Origin: Prorocentrum cordatum
Lineage: Eukaryota; Sar; Dinophyceae; Prorocentrales; Prorocentraceae
Assembly (NCBI GenBank): GCA_963575745.1
Contig: CAUYUJ010002750.1
Location: 15,001 to 79,000, forward strand
Length of the DNA stretch: 64,000 nt
Direction of reading: 5' to 3'
Below, one piece after another: positions 53,382 to 61,779 of this stretch (positions are counted from its first letter, which is position 1; every line of letters begins with the position of its first letter). Position numbers and translations under genes: made by a program. The notes below the pieces were generated by a model. The model ran no database searches and was not told the origin of the DNA. It was given only the letters and a program-made list of their open reading frames with translations.

Positions 53382-54811
53382 ATGCACTTGTTGAGCGAAC
53401 CGCTGTGTGGCCAGACGAACGCTCCGGCGCCATGGGGTGTTGAGTTGCTCTCAGCGCCGTTGCCGGATCGTCGGCGGGCCGTCCGGCCTCCACCCAGGGC
53501 GTTGGAGACGCCCGCCGTGCCGGCCCGCCCCGCGACCAGAGGGCCGCGGGACCTCGCCGGTGCCCCTGCCACGGGCGACGTGGGCCTCCAGTTCGCGCCG
53601 GTTCGGGGCGACGTTCTGCAAGCATCCACGCAGACAGGGGCATTGTCCGCGCGGGCCGCGCCCATGGGCACCGCGCAAGACATCTTACGAGCCGGGTGGG
53701 AGCAAAGCATAATCCGGACGTGCGCGAGAGCGTTGTCTGTGCACGTTCACGGCTTCGAACAGCAAGTCGATCCCAGCATCCTCCCGTTGGATTCGCCGGA
53801 TGAGCTAATGCTCCTGTTCGCCAGCGTGGACGGGATGGCTTGGCAGACCATTCGCCTCGACAAAGCAGCCCTTCGAGCTTGGCACCAGAGCAACACTACA
53901 GCCAGGTTGTCGACGATTGCTGGGACGATCGGGCCATGGATTTTTGGCGAGGCCTGTAATAGAGGGCTTCCCACGCATCGCACCAAAAACGCGCGATTAG
54001 CGTAGAAGAGTGGGCGCACTTTTGCACGGCCAGGACAGCAACCGGCACGCCAGCTGGGCGGAGAGATGCAGCTTTCGCGTCGTTCTGTTTTTTTGGTTTG
54101 AGCCGCGTTTCGGAGGCGATCAACATTCGCGTTCAAGATGTGCATTTTAAAACCGCGTGCGCTTGCTGTTTCATCAGGAAACAGAAGAACGAGCCGTGTG
54201 GCAAAGGCGAGTGGTGCTTCATTCCGTTCGAGGCCATTGCTGGGCTATCCCTGGCGAAATTCCTCCAGGAGTGGACGAGATGGATAGCTGCGAACGCAGC
54301 TGACGTGCCTTTCCTTTTCTGCACCACGACAGGTTGCAAACTACAGCCTGTTAGCGCGGATTGGTGGCGCAAGGCGATTTCGTCTCACTTTAAGGACCCA
54401 GCTGCTAGCACGCATTCGTTTCGTAGAGGCGGAACGGAATGATTCACGCACGTAGCAAAGCTTCCCCCGCACGTGGTCCAACGACAAGGGGGGTGGAATT
54501 CGGAGGACGTCATGCGTCATACGTACGCCGGCACATCCCCGGATACGCTAATGCAGCGATTCGTCGATAGCCTGGCCGCCTCCTCTGCAAAGCAGACGAC
54601 GGCCCCGCCGACCAAGCGCTTGCGACAGAAGACGGCATCCGCTCGCTCGCTCGGCCCGCTCGGAGGCCCGCAGGAGAAAAGGACCGCCGGCACCCAACAC
54701 ACACCGCTTCGCGGAACACCGCCTCAAGGGGGCCTGCATCGAGGGGTGATCACCAGGTCGTCTCCTGGTGGCTCCTTCCCTGGTGGGCTGGGGGTACATT
54801 CGCCCCCTTGA
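53382..54811 (+). pseudogene. Tyrosine recombinase (integrase), nearly intact
   Basis: Reading starts by about 53.66 kb (MGTAQDILRAGWEQSI) or at 53382. After a frameshift near 53.99 kb it continues with WAHFCTARTATGTPAGR and CFFGLSRVSEAINIRVQDV (catalytic Arg I in the L-x-R-x-S-E motif). STHSFRRGG follows (H-x-x-R, second Arg), then QGGWNSEDVMRHTYAG (His/Trp and the nucleophilic Tyr). An in-frame TGA follows RRGGTE at about 54439. Such enzymes cut and rejoin DNA via a 3'-phosphotyrosine. The N-terminal ~90 residues are Pro/Arg-rich. With only one frameshift and one stop, it was active recently or is active elsewhere. Confidence 0.75.
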
Positions 54812-54820
54812 TGCTGGGGA
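54743..54820 (+). repeat. Hairpin-bearing direct repeat H1, copy 1
   Basis: It contains the palindrome caccaggtcgtctcctggtg, then ctgggggtacattcgccccc (a second G/C-run hairpin) and cttgatgctgggg. The copy lies just past the recombinase C-terminus. Confidence 0.8.
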
Positions 54821-55315
54821 AAAGCATCGACAACGTCGCGAGATTGATCCTATTAGGGGGAAGGCGAAGCTTTTCGGATAATGGGCGATCTAGAGACGCA
54901 GATGCTTCGCACATCAGGGTCAAGATCAGCACTGCCAGCGCCAACTGTGCTGGCAGTGGTCCGCAGGCGGCCTTTCCCGGCTTCGTCGGCGCCTGCTGTG
55001 CCGCTGGTCAAGGCTCGGGGGGTCACGTCCCCGCGGGGCCGAGTGCCTGCCGTCCGTTGGCAGGGCGCCGCGCAAGGCGCTTTGCGTCGCAAGGCGCCTC
55101 ACACGGCGTCCTGCTTCGCACAATCCTGCCGTCACGTGGCAGGGCGCCTCACAGGGCGCAGGCCGCGTCGCAGTGCGCGCGATCACCCTCCCGCCCCCCC
55201 CTGCACTGCGACGCGTCGAGCGCGTAGATGCGGCGAGGGTTTCCCATCCGGCCGTGCAAGGCCGTTTCTGCCTCATCTCCCGCTTCCCGAGGCAACGGCC
55301 AGCACGGAAGTTGCG

Positions 55316-55425
55316 GGGGGTGATCACCAGGTCGTCTCCTGGTGGTTCCTTTCCTGGTGGGCTGGGGGTACATTCGCCCCCTTGATGCTGGGGGTACATT
55401 CGCCCCCTTGATGCTTGGGGAGCAG
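55316..55425 (+). repeat. Hairpin-bearing direct repeat H1, copy 2
   Basis: It repeats 54743-54820 with few changes, then repeats only the gggggtacattcgccccctt unit again (55388-55415). It lies 13 bases before the right inverted arm. Confidence 0.8.
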
Positions 55426-55437
55426 AGAGAGGGGTGC

Positions 55438-55628
55438 TGCTAGGGAGGCCGCGGCGAGCATGGGGTTCCAAAGCCCCAAAAAACGAAAATACGCTGTGTT
55501 TCGTTGATTCACCGACAAAAAAACAAACAAAACAACAATTCACCGCGTTTCCTTGCATGAGGGCGCCAAACACTGTGTATTTGTGTTTGTGTTTGTGGTT
55601 TTGGGAGGCAGAGGGCAGGGCGCTGGTG
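55438..55628 (-). repeat. Inverted repeat IR-Y, right arm
   Basis: Reverse complement partner of 51600-51790. The shared block tttccttgcat(g/c)gagggcgccaaac is the best conserved part. Confidence 0.8.
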
Positions 55629-55687
55629 ACCAGATGCATGGAAGAAGTGATATGGGATGCATGGGAGAAGATGATGTGTGATCTTGT

Positions 55688-55804
55688 GTGGAGGAGGAGG
55701 AGGAGGAAGAGGAGGAGGATGAAGAGGAGGAGGATGAGAAAGAGCAGACGATCAATGATGGATTTGTGGTTTTGGTGGTTTGGGGGGCGCTGGGGGGGGG
55801 GCGA

Positions 55805-55882
<78 letters not shown>
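55688..55882. repeat. GGA tract and (TA)n microsatellite
   Basis: GGA/GAT triplets at 55688-55745, then about 36 TA units at 55807-55880. Confidence 0.97.
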
Positions 55883-55884
<2 letters not shown>

Positions 55885-56116
55885 TATGGATTGTGGAATG
55901 TCGTGGAGTCTGCTTTGTGCGATCTGTGCTGTGCAATCTATGTGCGGTTCGCAAGCAATGCGTTTCAAAGAGCTGCGCTTCTGGTTGAGCAATGGGAAGC
56001 GTTGGGCAAGCGGGCGCCGAGGCTATCCATAACCAGTCGGCCTAATCCAAATATGTTCGAAAGAAAAACGCAAAGGGACAGACATAACAAAAAAACATGA
56101 GCAGAAACTGTCAAAC

Positions 56117-56373
56117 TCCGCGCGCATCTCTTGGATCGGCGCTGGGCTATGCTTAGGTCGTCCCCCTACAGGCGGATTCGAAACGAGAGATGAAACAGAG
56201 TCATGAGATATTCAAAAAACTGACAACAAATTAAACAATCGTCCCCAGACTATTGTTTAATCCTGTAGAGGGACAGGCCCCAATTAAAGCTAGGCCCCTC
56301 TCCCTGGCGCGCGGAGCGCGCCAGGGCCGGAGGCGCCGCAGAGGAGGCCCAGCGCACATCGAGGAAATCCGCA
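56117..56373. mobile_element. MITE M1 copy 3, split by a MITE M3 copy
   Basis: The left M1 arm (ccgcgcgcatctcttggatc...) at 56117-56152 and the right M1 part with ctggcgcgcggagcgcgcca and gaggaaatccgc at 56300-56373 are separated by an M3-like insert at 56153-56281. That insert has ends gtccccctacag / ctgtagagggac. Nesting shows M3 moved after M1. Confidence 0.6.
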
Positions 56374-57089
56374 CGAAACTCCGACAGCTAATGTTGCCCA
56401 GGGGCACACAAATAAGCACACACACACACAAAACCCAGGATTCCCTACATTTTTGCATATTTTCTGGATTTTTCCTCTCCCCCTCCACTTCCCATATTTT
56501 CCAGGGGATCGGCGATTAATTGTGTCTGTGTTTTTTCCCATCCTGAGATAACTGATGTTCATGCAATTTCCTCTTTTCCGACGCGTCTGTGATGACCGGC
56601 AACAATACAACTCTGGCTCTGGCGCGTCGACATCACCGAACCCAAGGCGACCCCGAATCCAGCAGTTGGGATAGCTTGTCGAAGGTACCGTGCGCCTCGA
56701 AACGCACTCGTCCCCACAAGGAGGCCACGCCAGAGAGAAGCAGCTGAGGGAGGGGGGAATGAGAGGACGAAATGTGACAGGATGGGGAACCGAGGGAGGG
56801 GAACGAGAGGGTGAGCAGACGGAGGGTGAACGAAAGGAGGAACAGGGAGCGATGACACCCGCGCCTGAGACTGGTATTTTTGTCGTCGCGACACTCCGCG
56901 TGCCCGAATGCCAAATCTTTGCATGCGGGTCCTCTCGCCCAAAGAAACAACACTGCAATGCACGCTTATACAGGGAAGATAAACGGAACGTGTCAGTTGA
57001 TTGAAATAGGTACAAACAAATACATAAACATACGCTGTCGGATATCCACGCCACGCGAAATTCTTGGATGGGCGCTTGACCACTCTCCT

Positions 57090-57245
57090 CTTCTTGGAAT
57101 CCCTCAGGGGTCCTCAGGAATCCATAAATCCTCAGGAATCCCTCGGAATCCTCAATCACTCTAAGGAATCCGCATGGATTCATCAGGAATCCTTACGAAG
57201 TCTTTAGAAAAGCCTGGGAATCCTTCAAGAAGCCTAGGATGAATG
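57090..57245. repeat. Degenerate decamer repeat (TCAGGAATCC type)
   Basis: About 14 imperfect ~10-11 bp words: ctcaggaatc, ctcggaatcc, taaggaatcc, atcaggaatc. Similar in build to, but different in word from, the CAAGAGGCCC family. Confidence 0.6.
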
Positions 57246-57284
57246 AGGCGCCCAGGTGGCGGCTTCCACGAAGTGCCTCTCAAG

Positions 57285-57815
57285 CGCTTGGAACCTTGCC
57301 CCATGTGGCACGGGACATGGAATCCGCGAAACCAAAAAAAACAAAATGTTGGAGTCGCCACGCGGGGCTGCAACATGACCAATTGGTAAAACCACAACCG
57401 CTTGCCCAGAATAAATCACATGCTCACATGCTTCGAGTTTGGTTAACGCTAGGTCTCGTCCCTCGGAATAAAAGAAAAACGCTACGTTTTTGGCGTAGCC
57501 ACGCGGGCCTGCCGCCGTTCCCGCCGGAAGAAACACAAAAGCATGCCCTGGCACGAAGGTTTTCTGCCGGCCATGGACGACAACCGCGCGAGGCAAATCA
57601 GAAACAAAGACATTGAAATGTGCCGCGCGAGGCAGCCACGTGCGTGCCACAACAGAGAAACAGAAAGGCCTGGCCACCAGCGCGCAAGAAGACGTCGCCA
57701 GTGGAGCCCCGTTGGGCGGCCCGCCCGGGCCAAACGAGGCAAGAGCGGACCGAAGCAGAAAGATGCCTGCAAGGCCTGGGCGGGCGCGCGCGGGGCCCTG
57801 GAAATGAAACACAAT
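57285..57815. repeat. ~125 bp degenerate tandem repeat S3
   Basis: Four or so loose copies of a unit with gccacgcggg(g/c)ctgc and an A-rich stretch. In the minus frame they give repeated LPxGxxAxPRG...N..FF blocks over 192 codons (57812-57234). The periodic protein pattern could signal a repeat protein, but satellite DNA is simpler. Confidence 0.4.
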
Positions 57816-57822
57816 GGCTAGG

Positions 57823-57970
57823 CCGGGCGTGTCCTCCTACAGGGGGATTTTGGACGAAGAGTGAAAAATAGTCCACAAATGCTTCAAAATGGTCAAGCAT
57901 AGTCGAAAAATCCTCCCCAGACTATTGTTTGTCTATTTTTGAAGATTCCCCCTGTAGAGGGACAGGCCCG
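57823..57970. mobile_element. MITE-like element M3
   Basis: ~148 bp with inverted ends ccgggcgtgtcctcctacag and ctgtagagggacaggcccg. The interior has ccccagactattgttt, shared with the copy at 56153-56281. No ORF. Confidence 0.72.
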
Positions 57971-58136
57971 ACTTGACACAAGGGGCTGATTTCTCAGAGG
58001 GGTTGCACTACCCTTTTTCAAGTCTGGCGCAGCCCAACGAAATAAAGCCAGCCTGAGGCTCAGAGCATGAACGCACAAGCAGGCCCGGCCCGCATATGTG
58101 TTTCCAGCTTCCCCGTAATTGGTGCCCTCCGAATGC

Positions 58137-58253
58137 CGCACTGGCGCCCGAAGAAGTGGACTCCGTGCGACAAGTGCCGGTGGTCGTAGACGATGCCCTT
58201 CGGCGCGCCAGTGGTGCCGGAAGTGTAGACGATCGGAGGCCAGGAACCACAAT
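58137..58253 (-). CDS. Adenylation-domain exon A (motif A3)
   Basis: 117 bases ending in phase 1. PIVYTSGTTGAPKGIVYDHR is motif A3 (Y-T-S-G-T-T-G-x-P-K-G), the phosphate-binding loop of ANL enzymes, followed by HLSHGVHFFGRQC as in relatives. The donor is TGCG|GCATTC (GC type) and exon B starts GCATGG, so GCAT is shared by the intron start and the next exon. The 5' limit is uncertain: AAG|ATTGTGG at 58253 is one choice, but the frame stays open further upstream into repeat R2. No A1-A2 exon is found upstream in the window. Confidence 0.87.
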
Positions 58254-58284
58254 CTTCGAGCCATAACTGTGGCTTTCGGGCCCT

Positions 58285-58415
58285 GTCTCGGGTCTCCAGC
58301 GACCCTGGCATTCCTGGGAACGCACTCGGCGAGGCGCAGCTGCCAGCGAGCATCCCTGGGCTGGGAAGCCGCCAGGAGTGGCCGAAAATTTCGAAATCCA
58401 CAGAAAAACGCCGGT
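58285..58415 (-). repeat. Dispersed intron repeat R2, copy 2
   Basis: Homologous to 27215-27450. It runs to within about 30 bases of exon A, so the 3' end of the intron before exon A is built from, or next to, this repeat. Confidence 0.72.
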
Positions 58416-58429
58416 TGAACACATCACTT

Positions 58430-59670
58430 GTGGAAGCCCGAAATGCGTACGACAAGAACGGGCACGATGCCCAACAACAGATGCTGTCCGAGACCGCAGC
58501 GGTGTCTGCTGGGCAGGCGGCCTTCTGCCTCAACTGGCCAACATCCGCAGCGACGCCGACAACGAGCCCTGTTCAAGATGGGCAAGAACTGCTGTCGGCC
58601 TCTGTGCCCGCTCTTTCCGTACCAATTTCGCTCGCACCGACTTCAGAAGGGGCCCAGGGAGACACACACACACACAAATAGACACGAATCCCAAGATTCT
58701 CCATATGTCTCAACATTTTGCAAATGTTCGTGCTCCCCTCCACGGCCCATACTTTTCCGGGTTCCCACAGGAATCAATGCCTATTTTCGGCGGCGAGCCC
58801 AGGGGAAACTGAGAAGGGGCGAGCCTTATCAGAAGGCTCCAAGCATTCCCCGAAGGCACAGAATACTTCTCAGAAGGCGCGAAGGCTTCTGAGAAGTCCC
58901 GCAGCCTTCTGAGAGGGCTTTCTCCTTCTCATTTCTCCCCCTCGCTCGCCGCCGATATCTGTGTCTGTGTCTCTTTTCCCCTCCCGAGAATCATCCAGTT
59001 GAGGGAATAAAATGAGCAACACTCCCTCCCTCACACGCCAATGCAAGTTGGCACGCCTACGCGTAACTGCTCGGACGCTCGAACTTGGAAAAGCCGAAGC
59101 CAACATTGCATTCGGGGAAAGGGGGGGAGTTCAAACCATCTGTTACGCGTGAGTGTTGCTTACCCGTTGGTCGGAAGAAGTGGGTAGAAACATGATGAAG
59201 GAAGGCTTAGCAGCAGATGGGGCTTCCACCCGCCCCCCTTCGAAGAAGGAACAGGTGAAAGCACTCGATCATTGAGGTAGGAAGGCCCTTGAAGCAGATT
59301 GGGATCTGAGAATCTCAATCGGCGGCGAGCCCAGGGTGGAAGTGAGATGGACAAGGCCTTCCCAGAAGGCTCGAAAGTCCCCCGTCCTTCTGAGGAGTCT
59401 TTTGAGCCTTCCCCGAAGACACGGACAACTTCTCTCCGGAGGGGCGCGAGGGCTTCTGAGAGTCCCGCAGCCTTCTGAGAGAGCCTCGCTCGCCGCCGAC
59501 TAGAAATACCCCCTCTCGACGACGCATGGGCCCTTCTGCCTCTGCCTCCCGAGCCTCGTCGCAGCGGAGACCCTTCGGGGGGCTCCGGGCCTCCCGGGCC
59601 TGAGCAGGGCCATGTCCGTGGCCTCGGGCCGCCCGGCATGCCCAGTGGCCTCCGGCTCCGCGCCGGGGCT
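58430..59670. other. Interval without a supported gene; gaaggc/ttctgag words
   Basis: Repeated tcagaaggc / cttctgagaa(g) words at 58800-58925 and 59340-59480 form two related clusters ~540 bases apart (both include gcggcgagcccagg). No coding motif is found on either strand. Confidence 0.5.
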
Positions 59671-59673
59671 CAC

Positions 59674-59850
59674 CTGGCAGCGGCCCCGCTCGGGGCCCTC
59701 GCCATCGCTCGGAAGTCCATTCCCAGGGCATTTTTGCGATCTCGTGCGCGTAATGTTTCGCAAGAAGATTCAGCTCCTCGATGGCCCTCGCCAAGCCAAA
59801 AATATGCACACGTCCGAGCGATGCCAAGGGCCAGCCTCGAGCGCTCATCC
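59674..59850 (-). CDS. Candidate second exon of the sulfotransferase-like gene
   Basis: Bounded by a good acceptor (accgcag|GGATGAG) and a textbook donor (CTGCCAG|GTGAGC). One frame is open throughout: FGLARAIEELNLLAKHYAHE then IAKMPWEWTSERWRG, helical and charged, plausible for the C-terminal half of a sulfotransferase. The tract between it and the first exon is a TCC/GGA array, as in other introns here. An alternative acceptor (ctgtcgtag, 59886) gives a different frame. No conserved motif, so only moderate support. Confidence 0.35.
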
Positions 59851-59894
59851 CTGCGGTACGACGGGCCGATGTTCCACCAACACTACGACAGGTA

Positions 59895-60164
59895 GGCGAG
59901 GGAGGGGAAGGAGAAGGGAGGAGGGAGGGGGAGCAGGAGAAGGGGGAGGATGAGGGGGAAGGGGAGGAGAAGGAAGAAGAGGAAGAGGAAGAGGCAAAGG
60001 GAGGAAGAGGAGGAGGAGGACGAGAAGGAGCAGGCGGAGGAGGAGGAACAGGAGGAGGAGGAGCAGGAGGAGGAGGAGGAGGAGGAGAAGCAGATGGGGG
60101 GGAGGAGGGAGGAGGAGGAGGAGGAGGAGGAGGAGGAGGAGGAGGAGGAGAGGAGGAGAGGGGT

Positions 60165-60198
<34 letters not shown>

Positions 60199-60436
60199 GA
60201 GGAGGAAGGAAGAAGGGGGAAGGAGGAGGAGGAGGAGGAAAAAGGAGGAGGAGGAAAAAGGAGGAGGAGGAGGAGGAGGAGGAGGAGGAAGAGCGGGAGG
60301 AGGAGGAGGAGGAGGAGGAGGAGGAGAAGGAGGAGGAGGAGATGGAGGAGGAGGCGGAGGAGAAAGGAGGAGGAAGAGGAGAAAGAGGAGGAGGAGGAGG
60401 AGGAGGAGGAGAAAGGAGGGGGAGGAGGAGGAGGAA
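59895..60436. repeat. GGA array
   Basis: A purine triplet array with A and G runs; in the minus-strand transcript it reads UCC. It directly follows the last sulfotransferase codons and is best taken as intron. Confidence 0.95.
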
Positions 60437-61256
60437 TTGATATGATCATTGATATGGTTTCCATTGTTTGCCGCTGTGCAGGGCTGAGACATTCACCTGT
60501 TGAATCTTCTTTTCGTTTGACGTTGGCGTGTTTCATCTTTGCTCGCCGGAAAAAAGCACAAGCCCTCGGAGCTCCAAGGTCATCGCACGCAATATTTGCC
60601 AAAAGAGAGGAGTTCAAGCTGTGCATCACTACGTCAGAAAAATGGGCCGCGTATCTATTGTACACTGACGTCGAAGAACGATTTGCTGCCCACATCTCCA
60701 TTTCTGAATCGGTCAACCAAGAAGCGAAACCTGCTTTTGCAATTGTGTTTGCATTCAGCTGCCGGTAGATGCTTGCGATCCATTCGTAGAAAGGTCGATA
60801 AACCACGACGATCTTAGTAGCGACGTGCCTTAAATCAGAGGCGAGCTGCGCGATATTGCATTTCCCATGGTCGACGAGCTCACTAGACATCACCACGTGA
60901 TGGGAGGTACCCCTGAGCTTGTCAATGTACTCTAGCCAATCCAAACAAACTTGGGTTTGATTTACAACCCAAGATTTTGTCTTCTCGGTATAGCACGAAG
61001 CTACGTTGGCGACGTTAGTCTTCCGCTCCGCGCCTTCTCGTAAACCTCCGAGTTGTCTAGGGCGCAGGTATGTCCAACCATCTTCTTCCAGCAGGGACGC
61101 CCGCTTAGCCAACTCTTGTTGAACTGTTGTCGTACCGGTCTTGTGGGGTCCAACGTGAATTACAACAGTTGCGCCATTCGATTTCGACTCACTATTCCCC
61201 ATAACCAGTCCGTACATAATGAAAGATGCTGATCGTACTCCCCGATGCATAGGCAT
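60436..61256 (-). CDS. Sulfotransferase-like protein, first exon
   Basis: The sense is minus, starting at 61256, or better at Met19 (61202), which gives MGNSESKS, an N-myristoylation-type start. Residues 36-43, GPHKTGTT, are the 5'-phosphosulfate-binding loop of PAPS-dependent sulfotransferases (x-x-P-K-S/T-G-T-T). VVYRPFYEWIASIYRQ near residues 152-165 is the 3'-phosphate-binding block (R-x-P-x-x-x-x-x-S). The enzyme would move sulfate from PAPS to a hydroxyl or amine; the substrate is unknown. Reading continues without a stop into the GGA array, so the true exon ends before about 60436. No introns interrupt 760 bases, unlike the neighbouring adenylation gene, so a retrocopy is possible. Confidence 0.72.
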
Positions 61257-61339
61257 AACGCCGCAACTTGGAGTACCGCAGAAACGGATGACTCAAATAA
61301 TGACGTGCTTGCGCCAAACTTGAGCCAAAATGCCTGCGG

Positions 61340-61720
61340 AACCCCCCTCTTGGGCGCATCTTGGGGCCGCCTTGGGGCTCTGTTGGGCTGTCTTGGGCGA
61401 CTCTGGGGCCGTCTTGGGGCCCTCTTGGGCCGTCTTGAGGCGCTCTTGGGGGCTTATTGAGCCGTCTTGGAACGTCGGACAGTCGAACAGCCCAAAATCG
61501 TTCGAAAACCTTAGTAAAATTGACAATTTCGGCCTCTTGAAGCGCTCTAGAGAGGCGCCTTGAAGCGTCGTGGAGTGCCTTGGGGGGCCTCTCGGGCCGT
61601 CTTGGGCCTACTTTGGGCGTCCTGGAGCGGTCTTTCGGCGACTCGGGGCCCGCTTGGGCCGTCTTGGGAGCCTCTGGAGGCCCTCCTGGACTATTTTGGA
61701 CCTCCCCGGCCGCCCCGTCC
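61340..61720. repeat. Degenerate decamer repeat (TCTTGGGGCC type)
   Basis: About 30 imperfect words such as gtcttgggcc, ctcttgggcc, ctggggccgt. It is the reverse complement of the CAAGAGGCCC family at 17.75 and 35.3 kb. Frames in it (Leu/Gly/Trp-rich) are repeat translations. Confidence 0.72.
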
Positions 61721-61779
61721 TCCCATGGGGGGTCGGAGGCGGCGGCCTCCGAGGCCCAGGACGCGGAAACCTTGTAAAA

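Larger units (their letters stand above)
51600..55628 (+). mobile_element. Tyrosine-recombinase element between inverted repeats
   Basis: Inverted ~185 bp copies (51600-51790 and 55438-55628) enclose a gag-like fragment (51.8-52.14 kb), a CT tract, a tyrosine recombinase (53.4-54.6 kb) and duplicated hairpin sequences. Tyrosine recombinase with inverted ends recalls DIRS-type elements, but no reverse transcriptase is seen. Cryptons have the recombinase without RT but usually no inverted ends. The element class is therefore open. It lies in intron A-B. Confidence 0.55.
6740..58253 (-). other. Giant split gene: nine exons of an NRPS-like adenylation domain
   Basis: Minus-strand exons at 58253-58137, 48611-48545, 43780-43693, 32039-32004, 27771-27655, 13782-13663, 11781-11722, 10898-10749 and 6799-6740 together encode adenylation core motifs A3 to A7, in order and in frame. 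Such domains activate a carboxylic acid as its acyl-AMP and pass it to a carrier protein or CoA. About 815 coding bases occupy 51.5 kb. Junctions were chosen so that intron ends are G[C/A/T]...AG followed by G and protein motifs join without gaps. The first exon (A1-A2) and the A8-A10 exons are not seen. Whether the gene is transcribed, and its full domain set, cannot be told from this window. Confidence 0.8.

Noticed and set aside
59638-59895. Plus-strand frame ending RYDGPMFHQHYDR before a GT donor
   Set aside because: The minus-strand interpretation has both an acceptor and a donor and fits the neighbouring sulfotransferase; the plus frame has no recognised motif.
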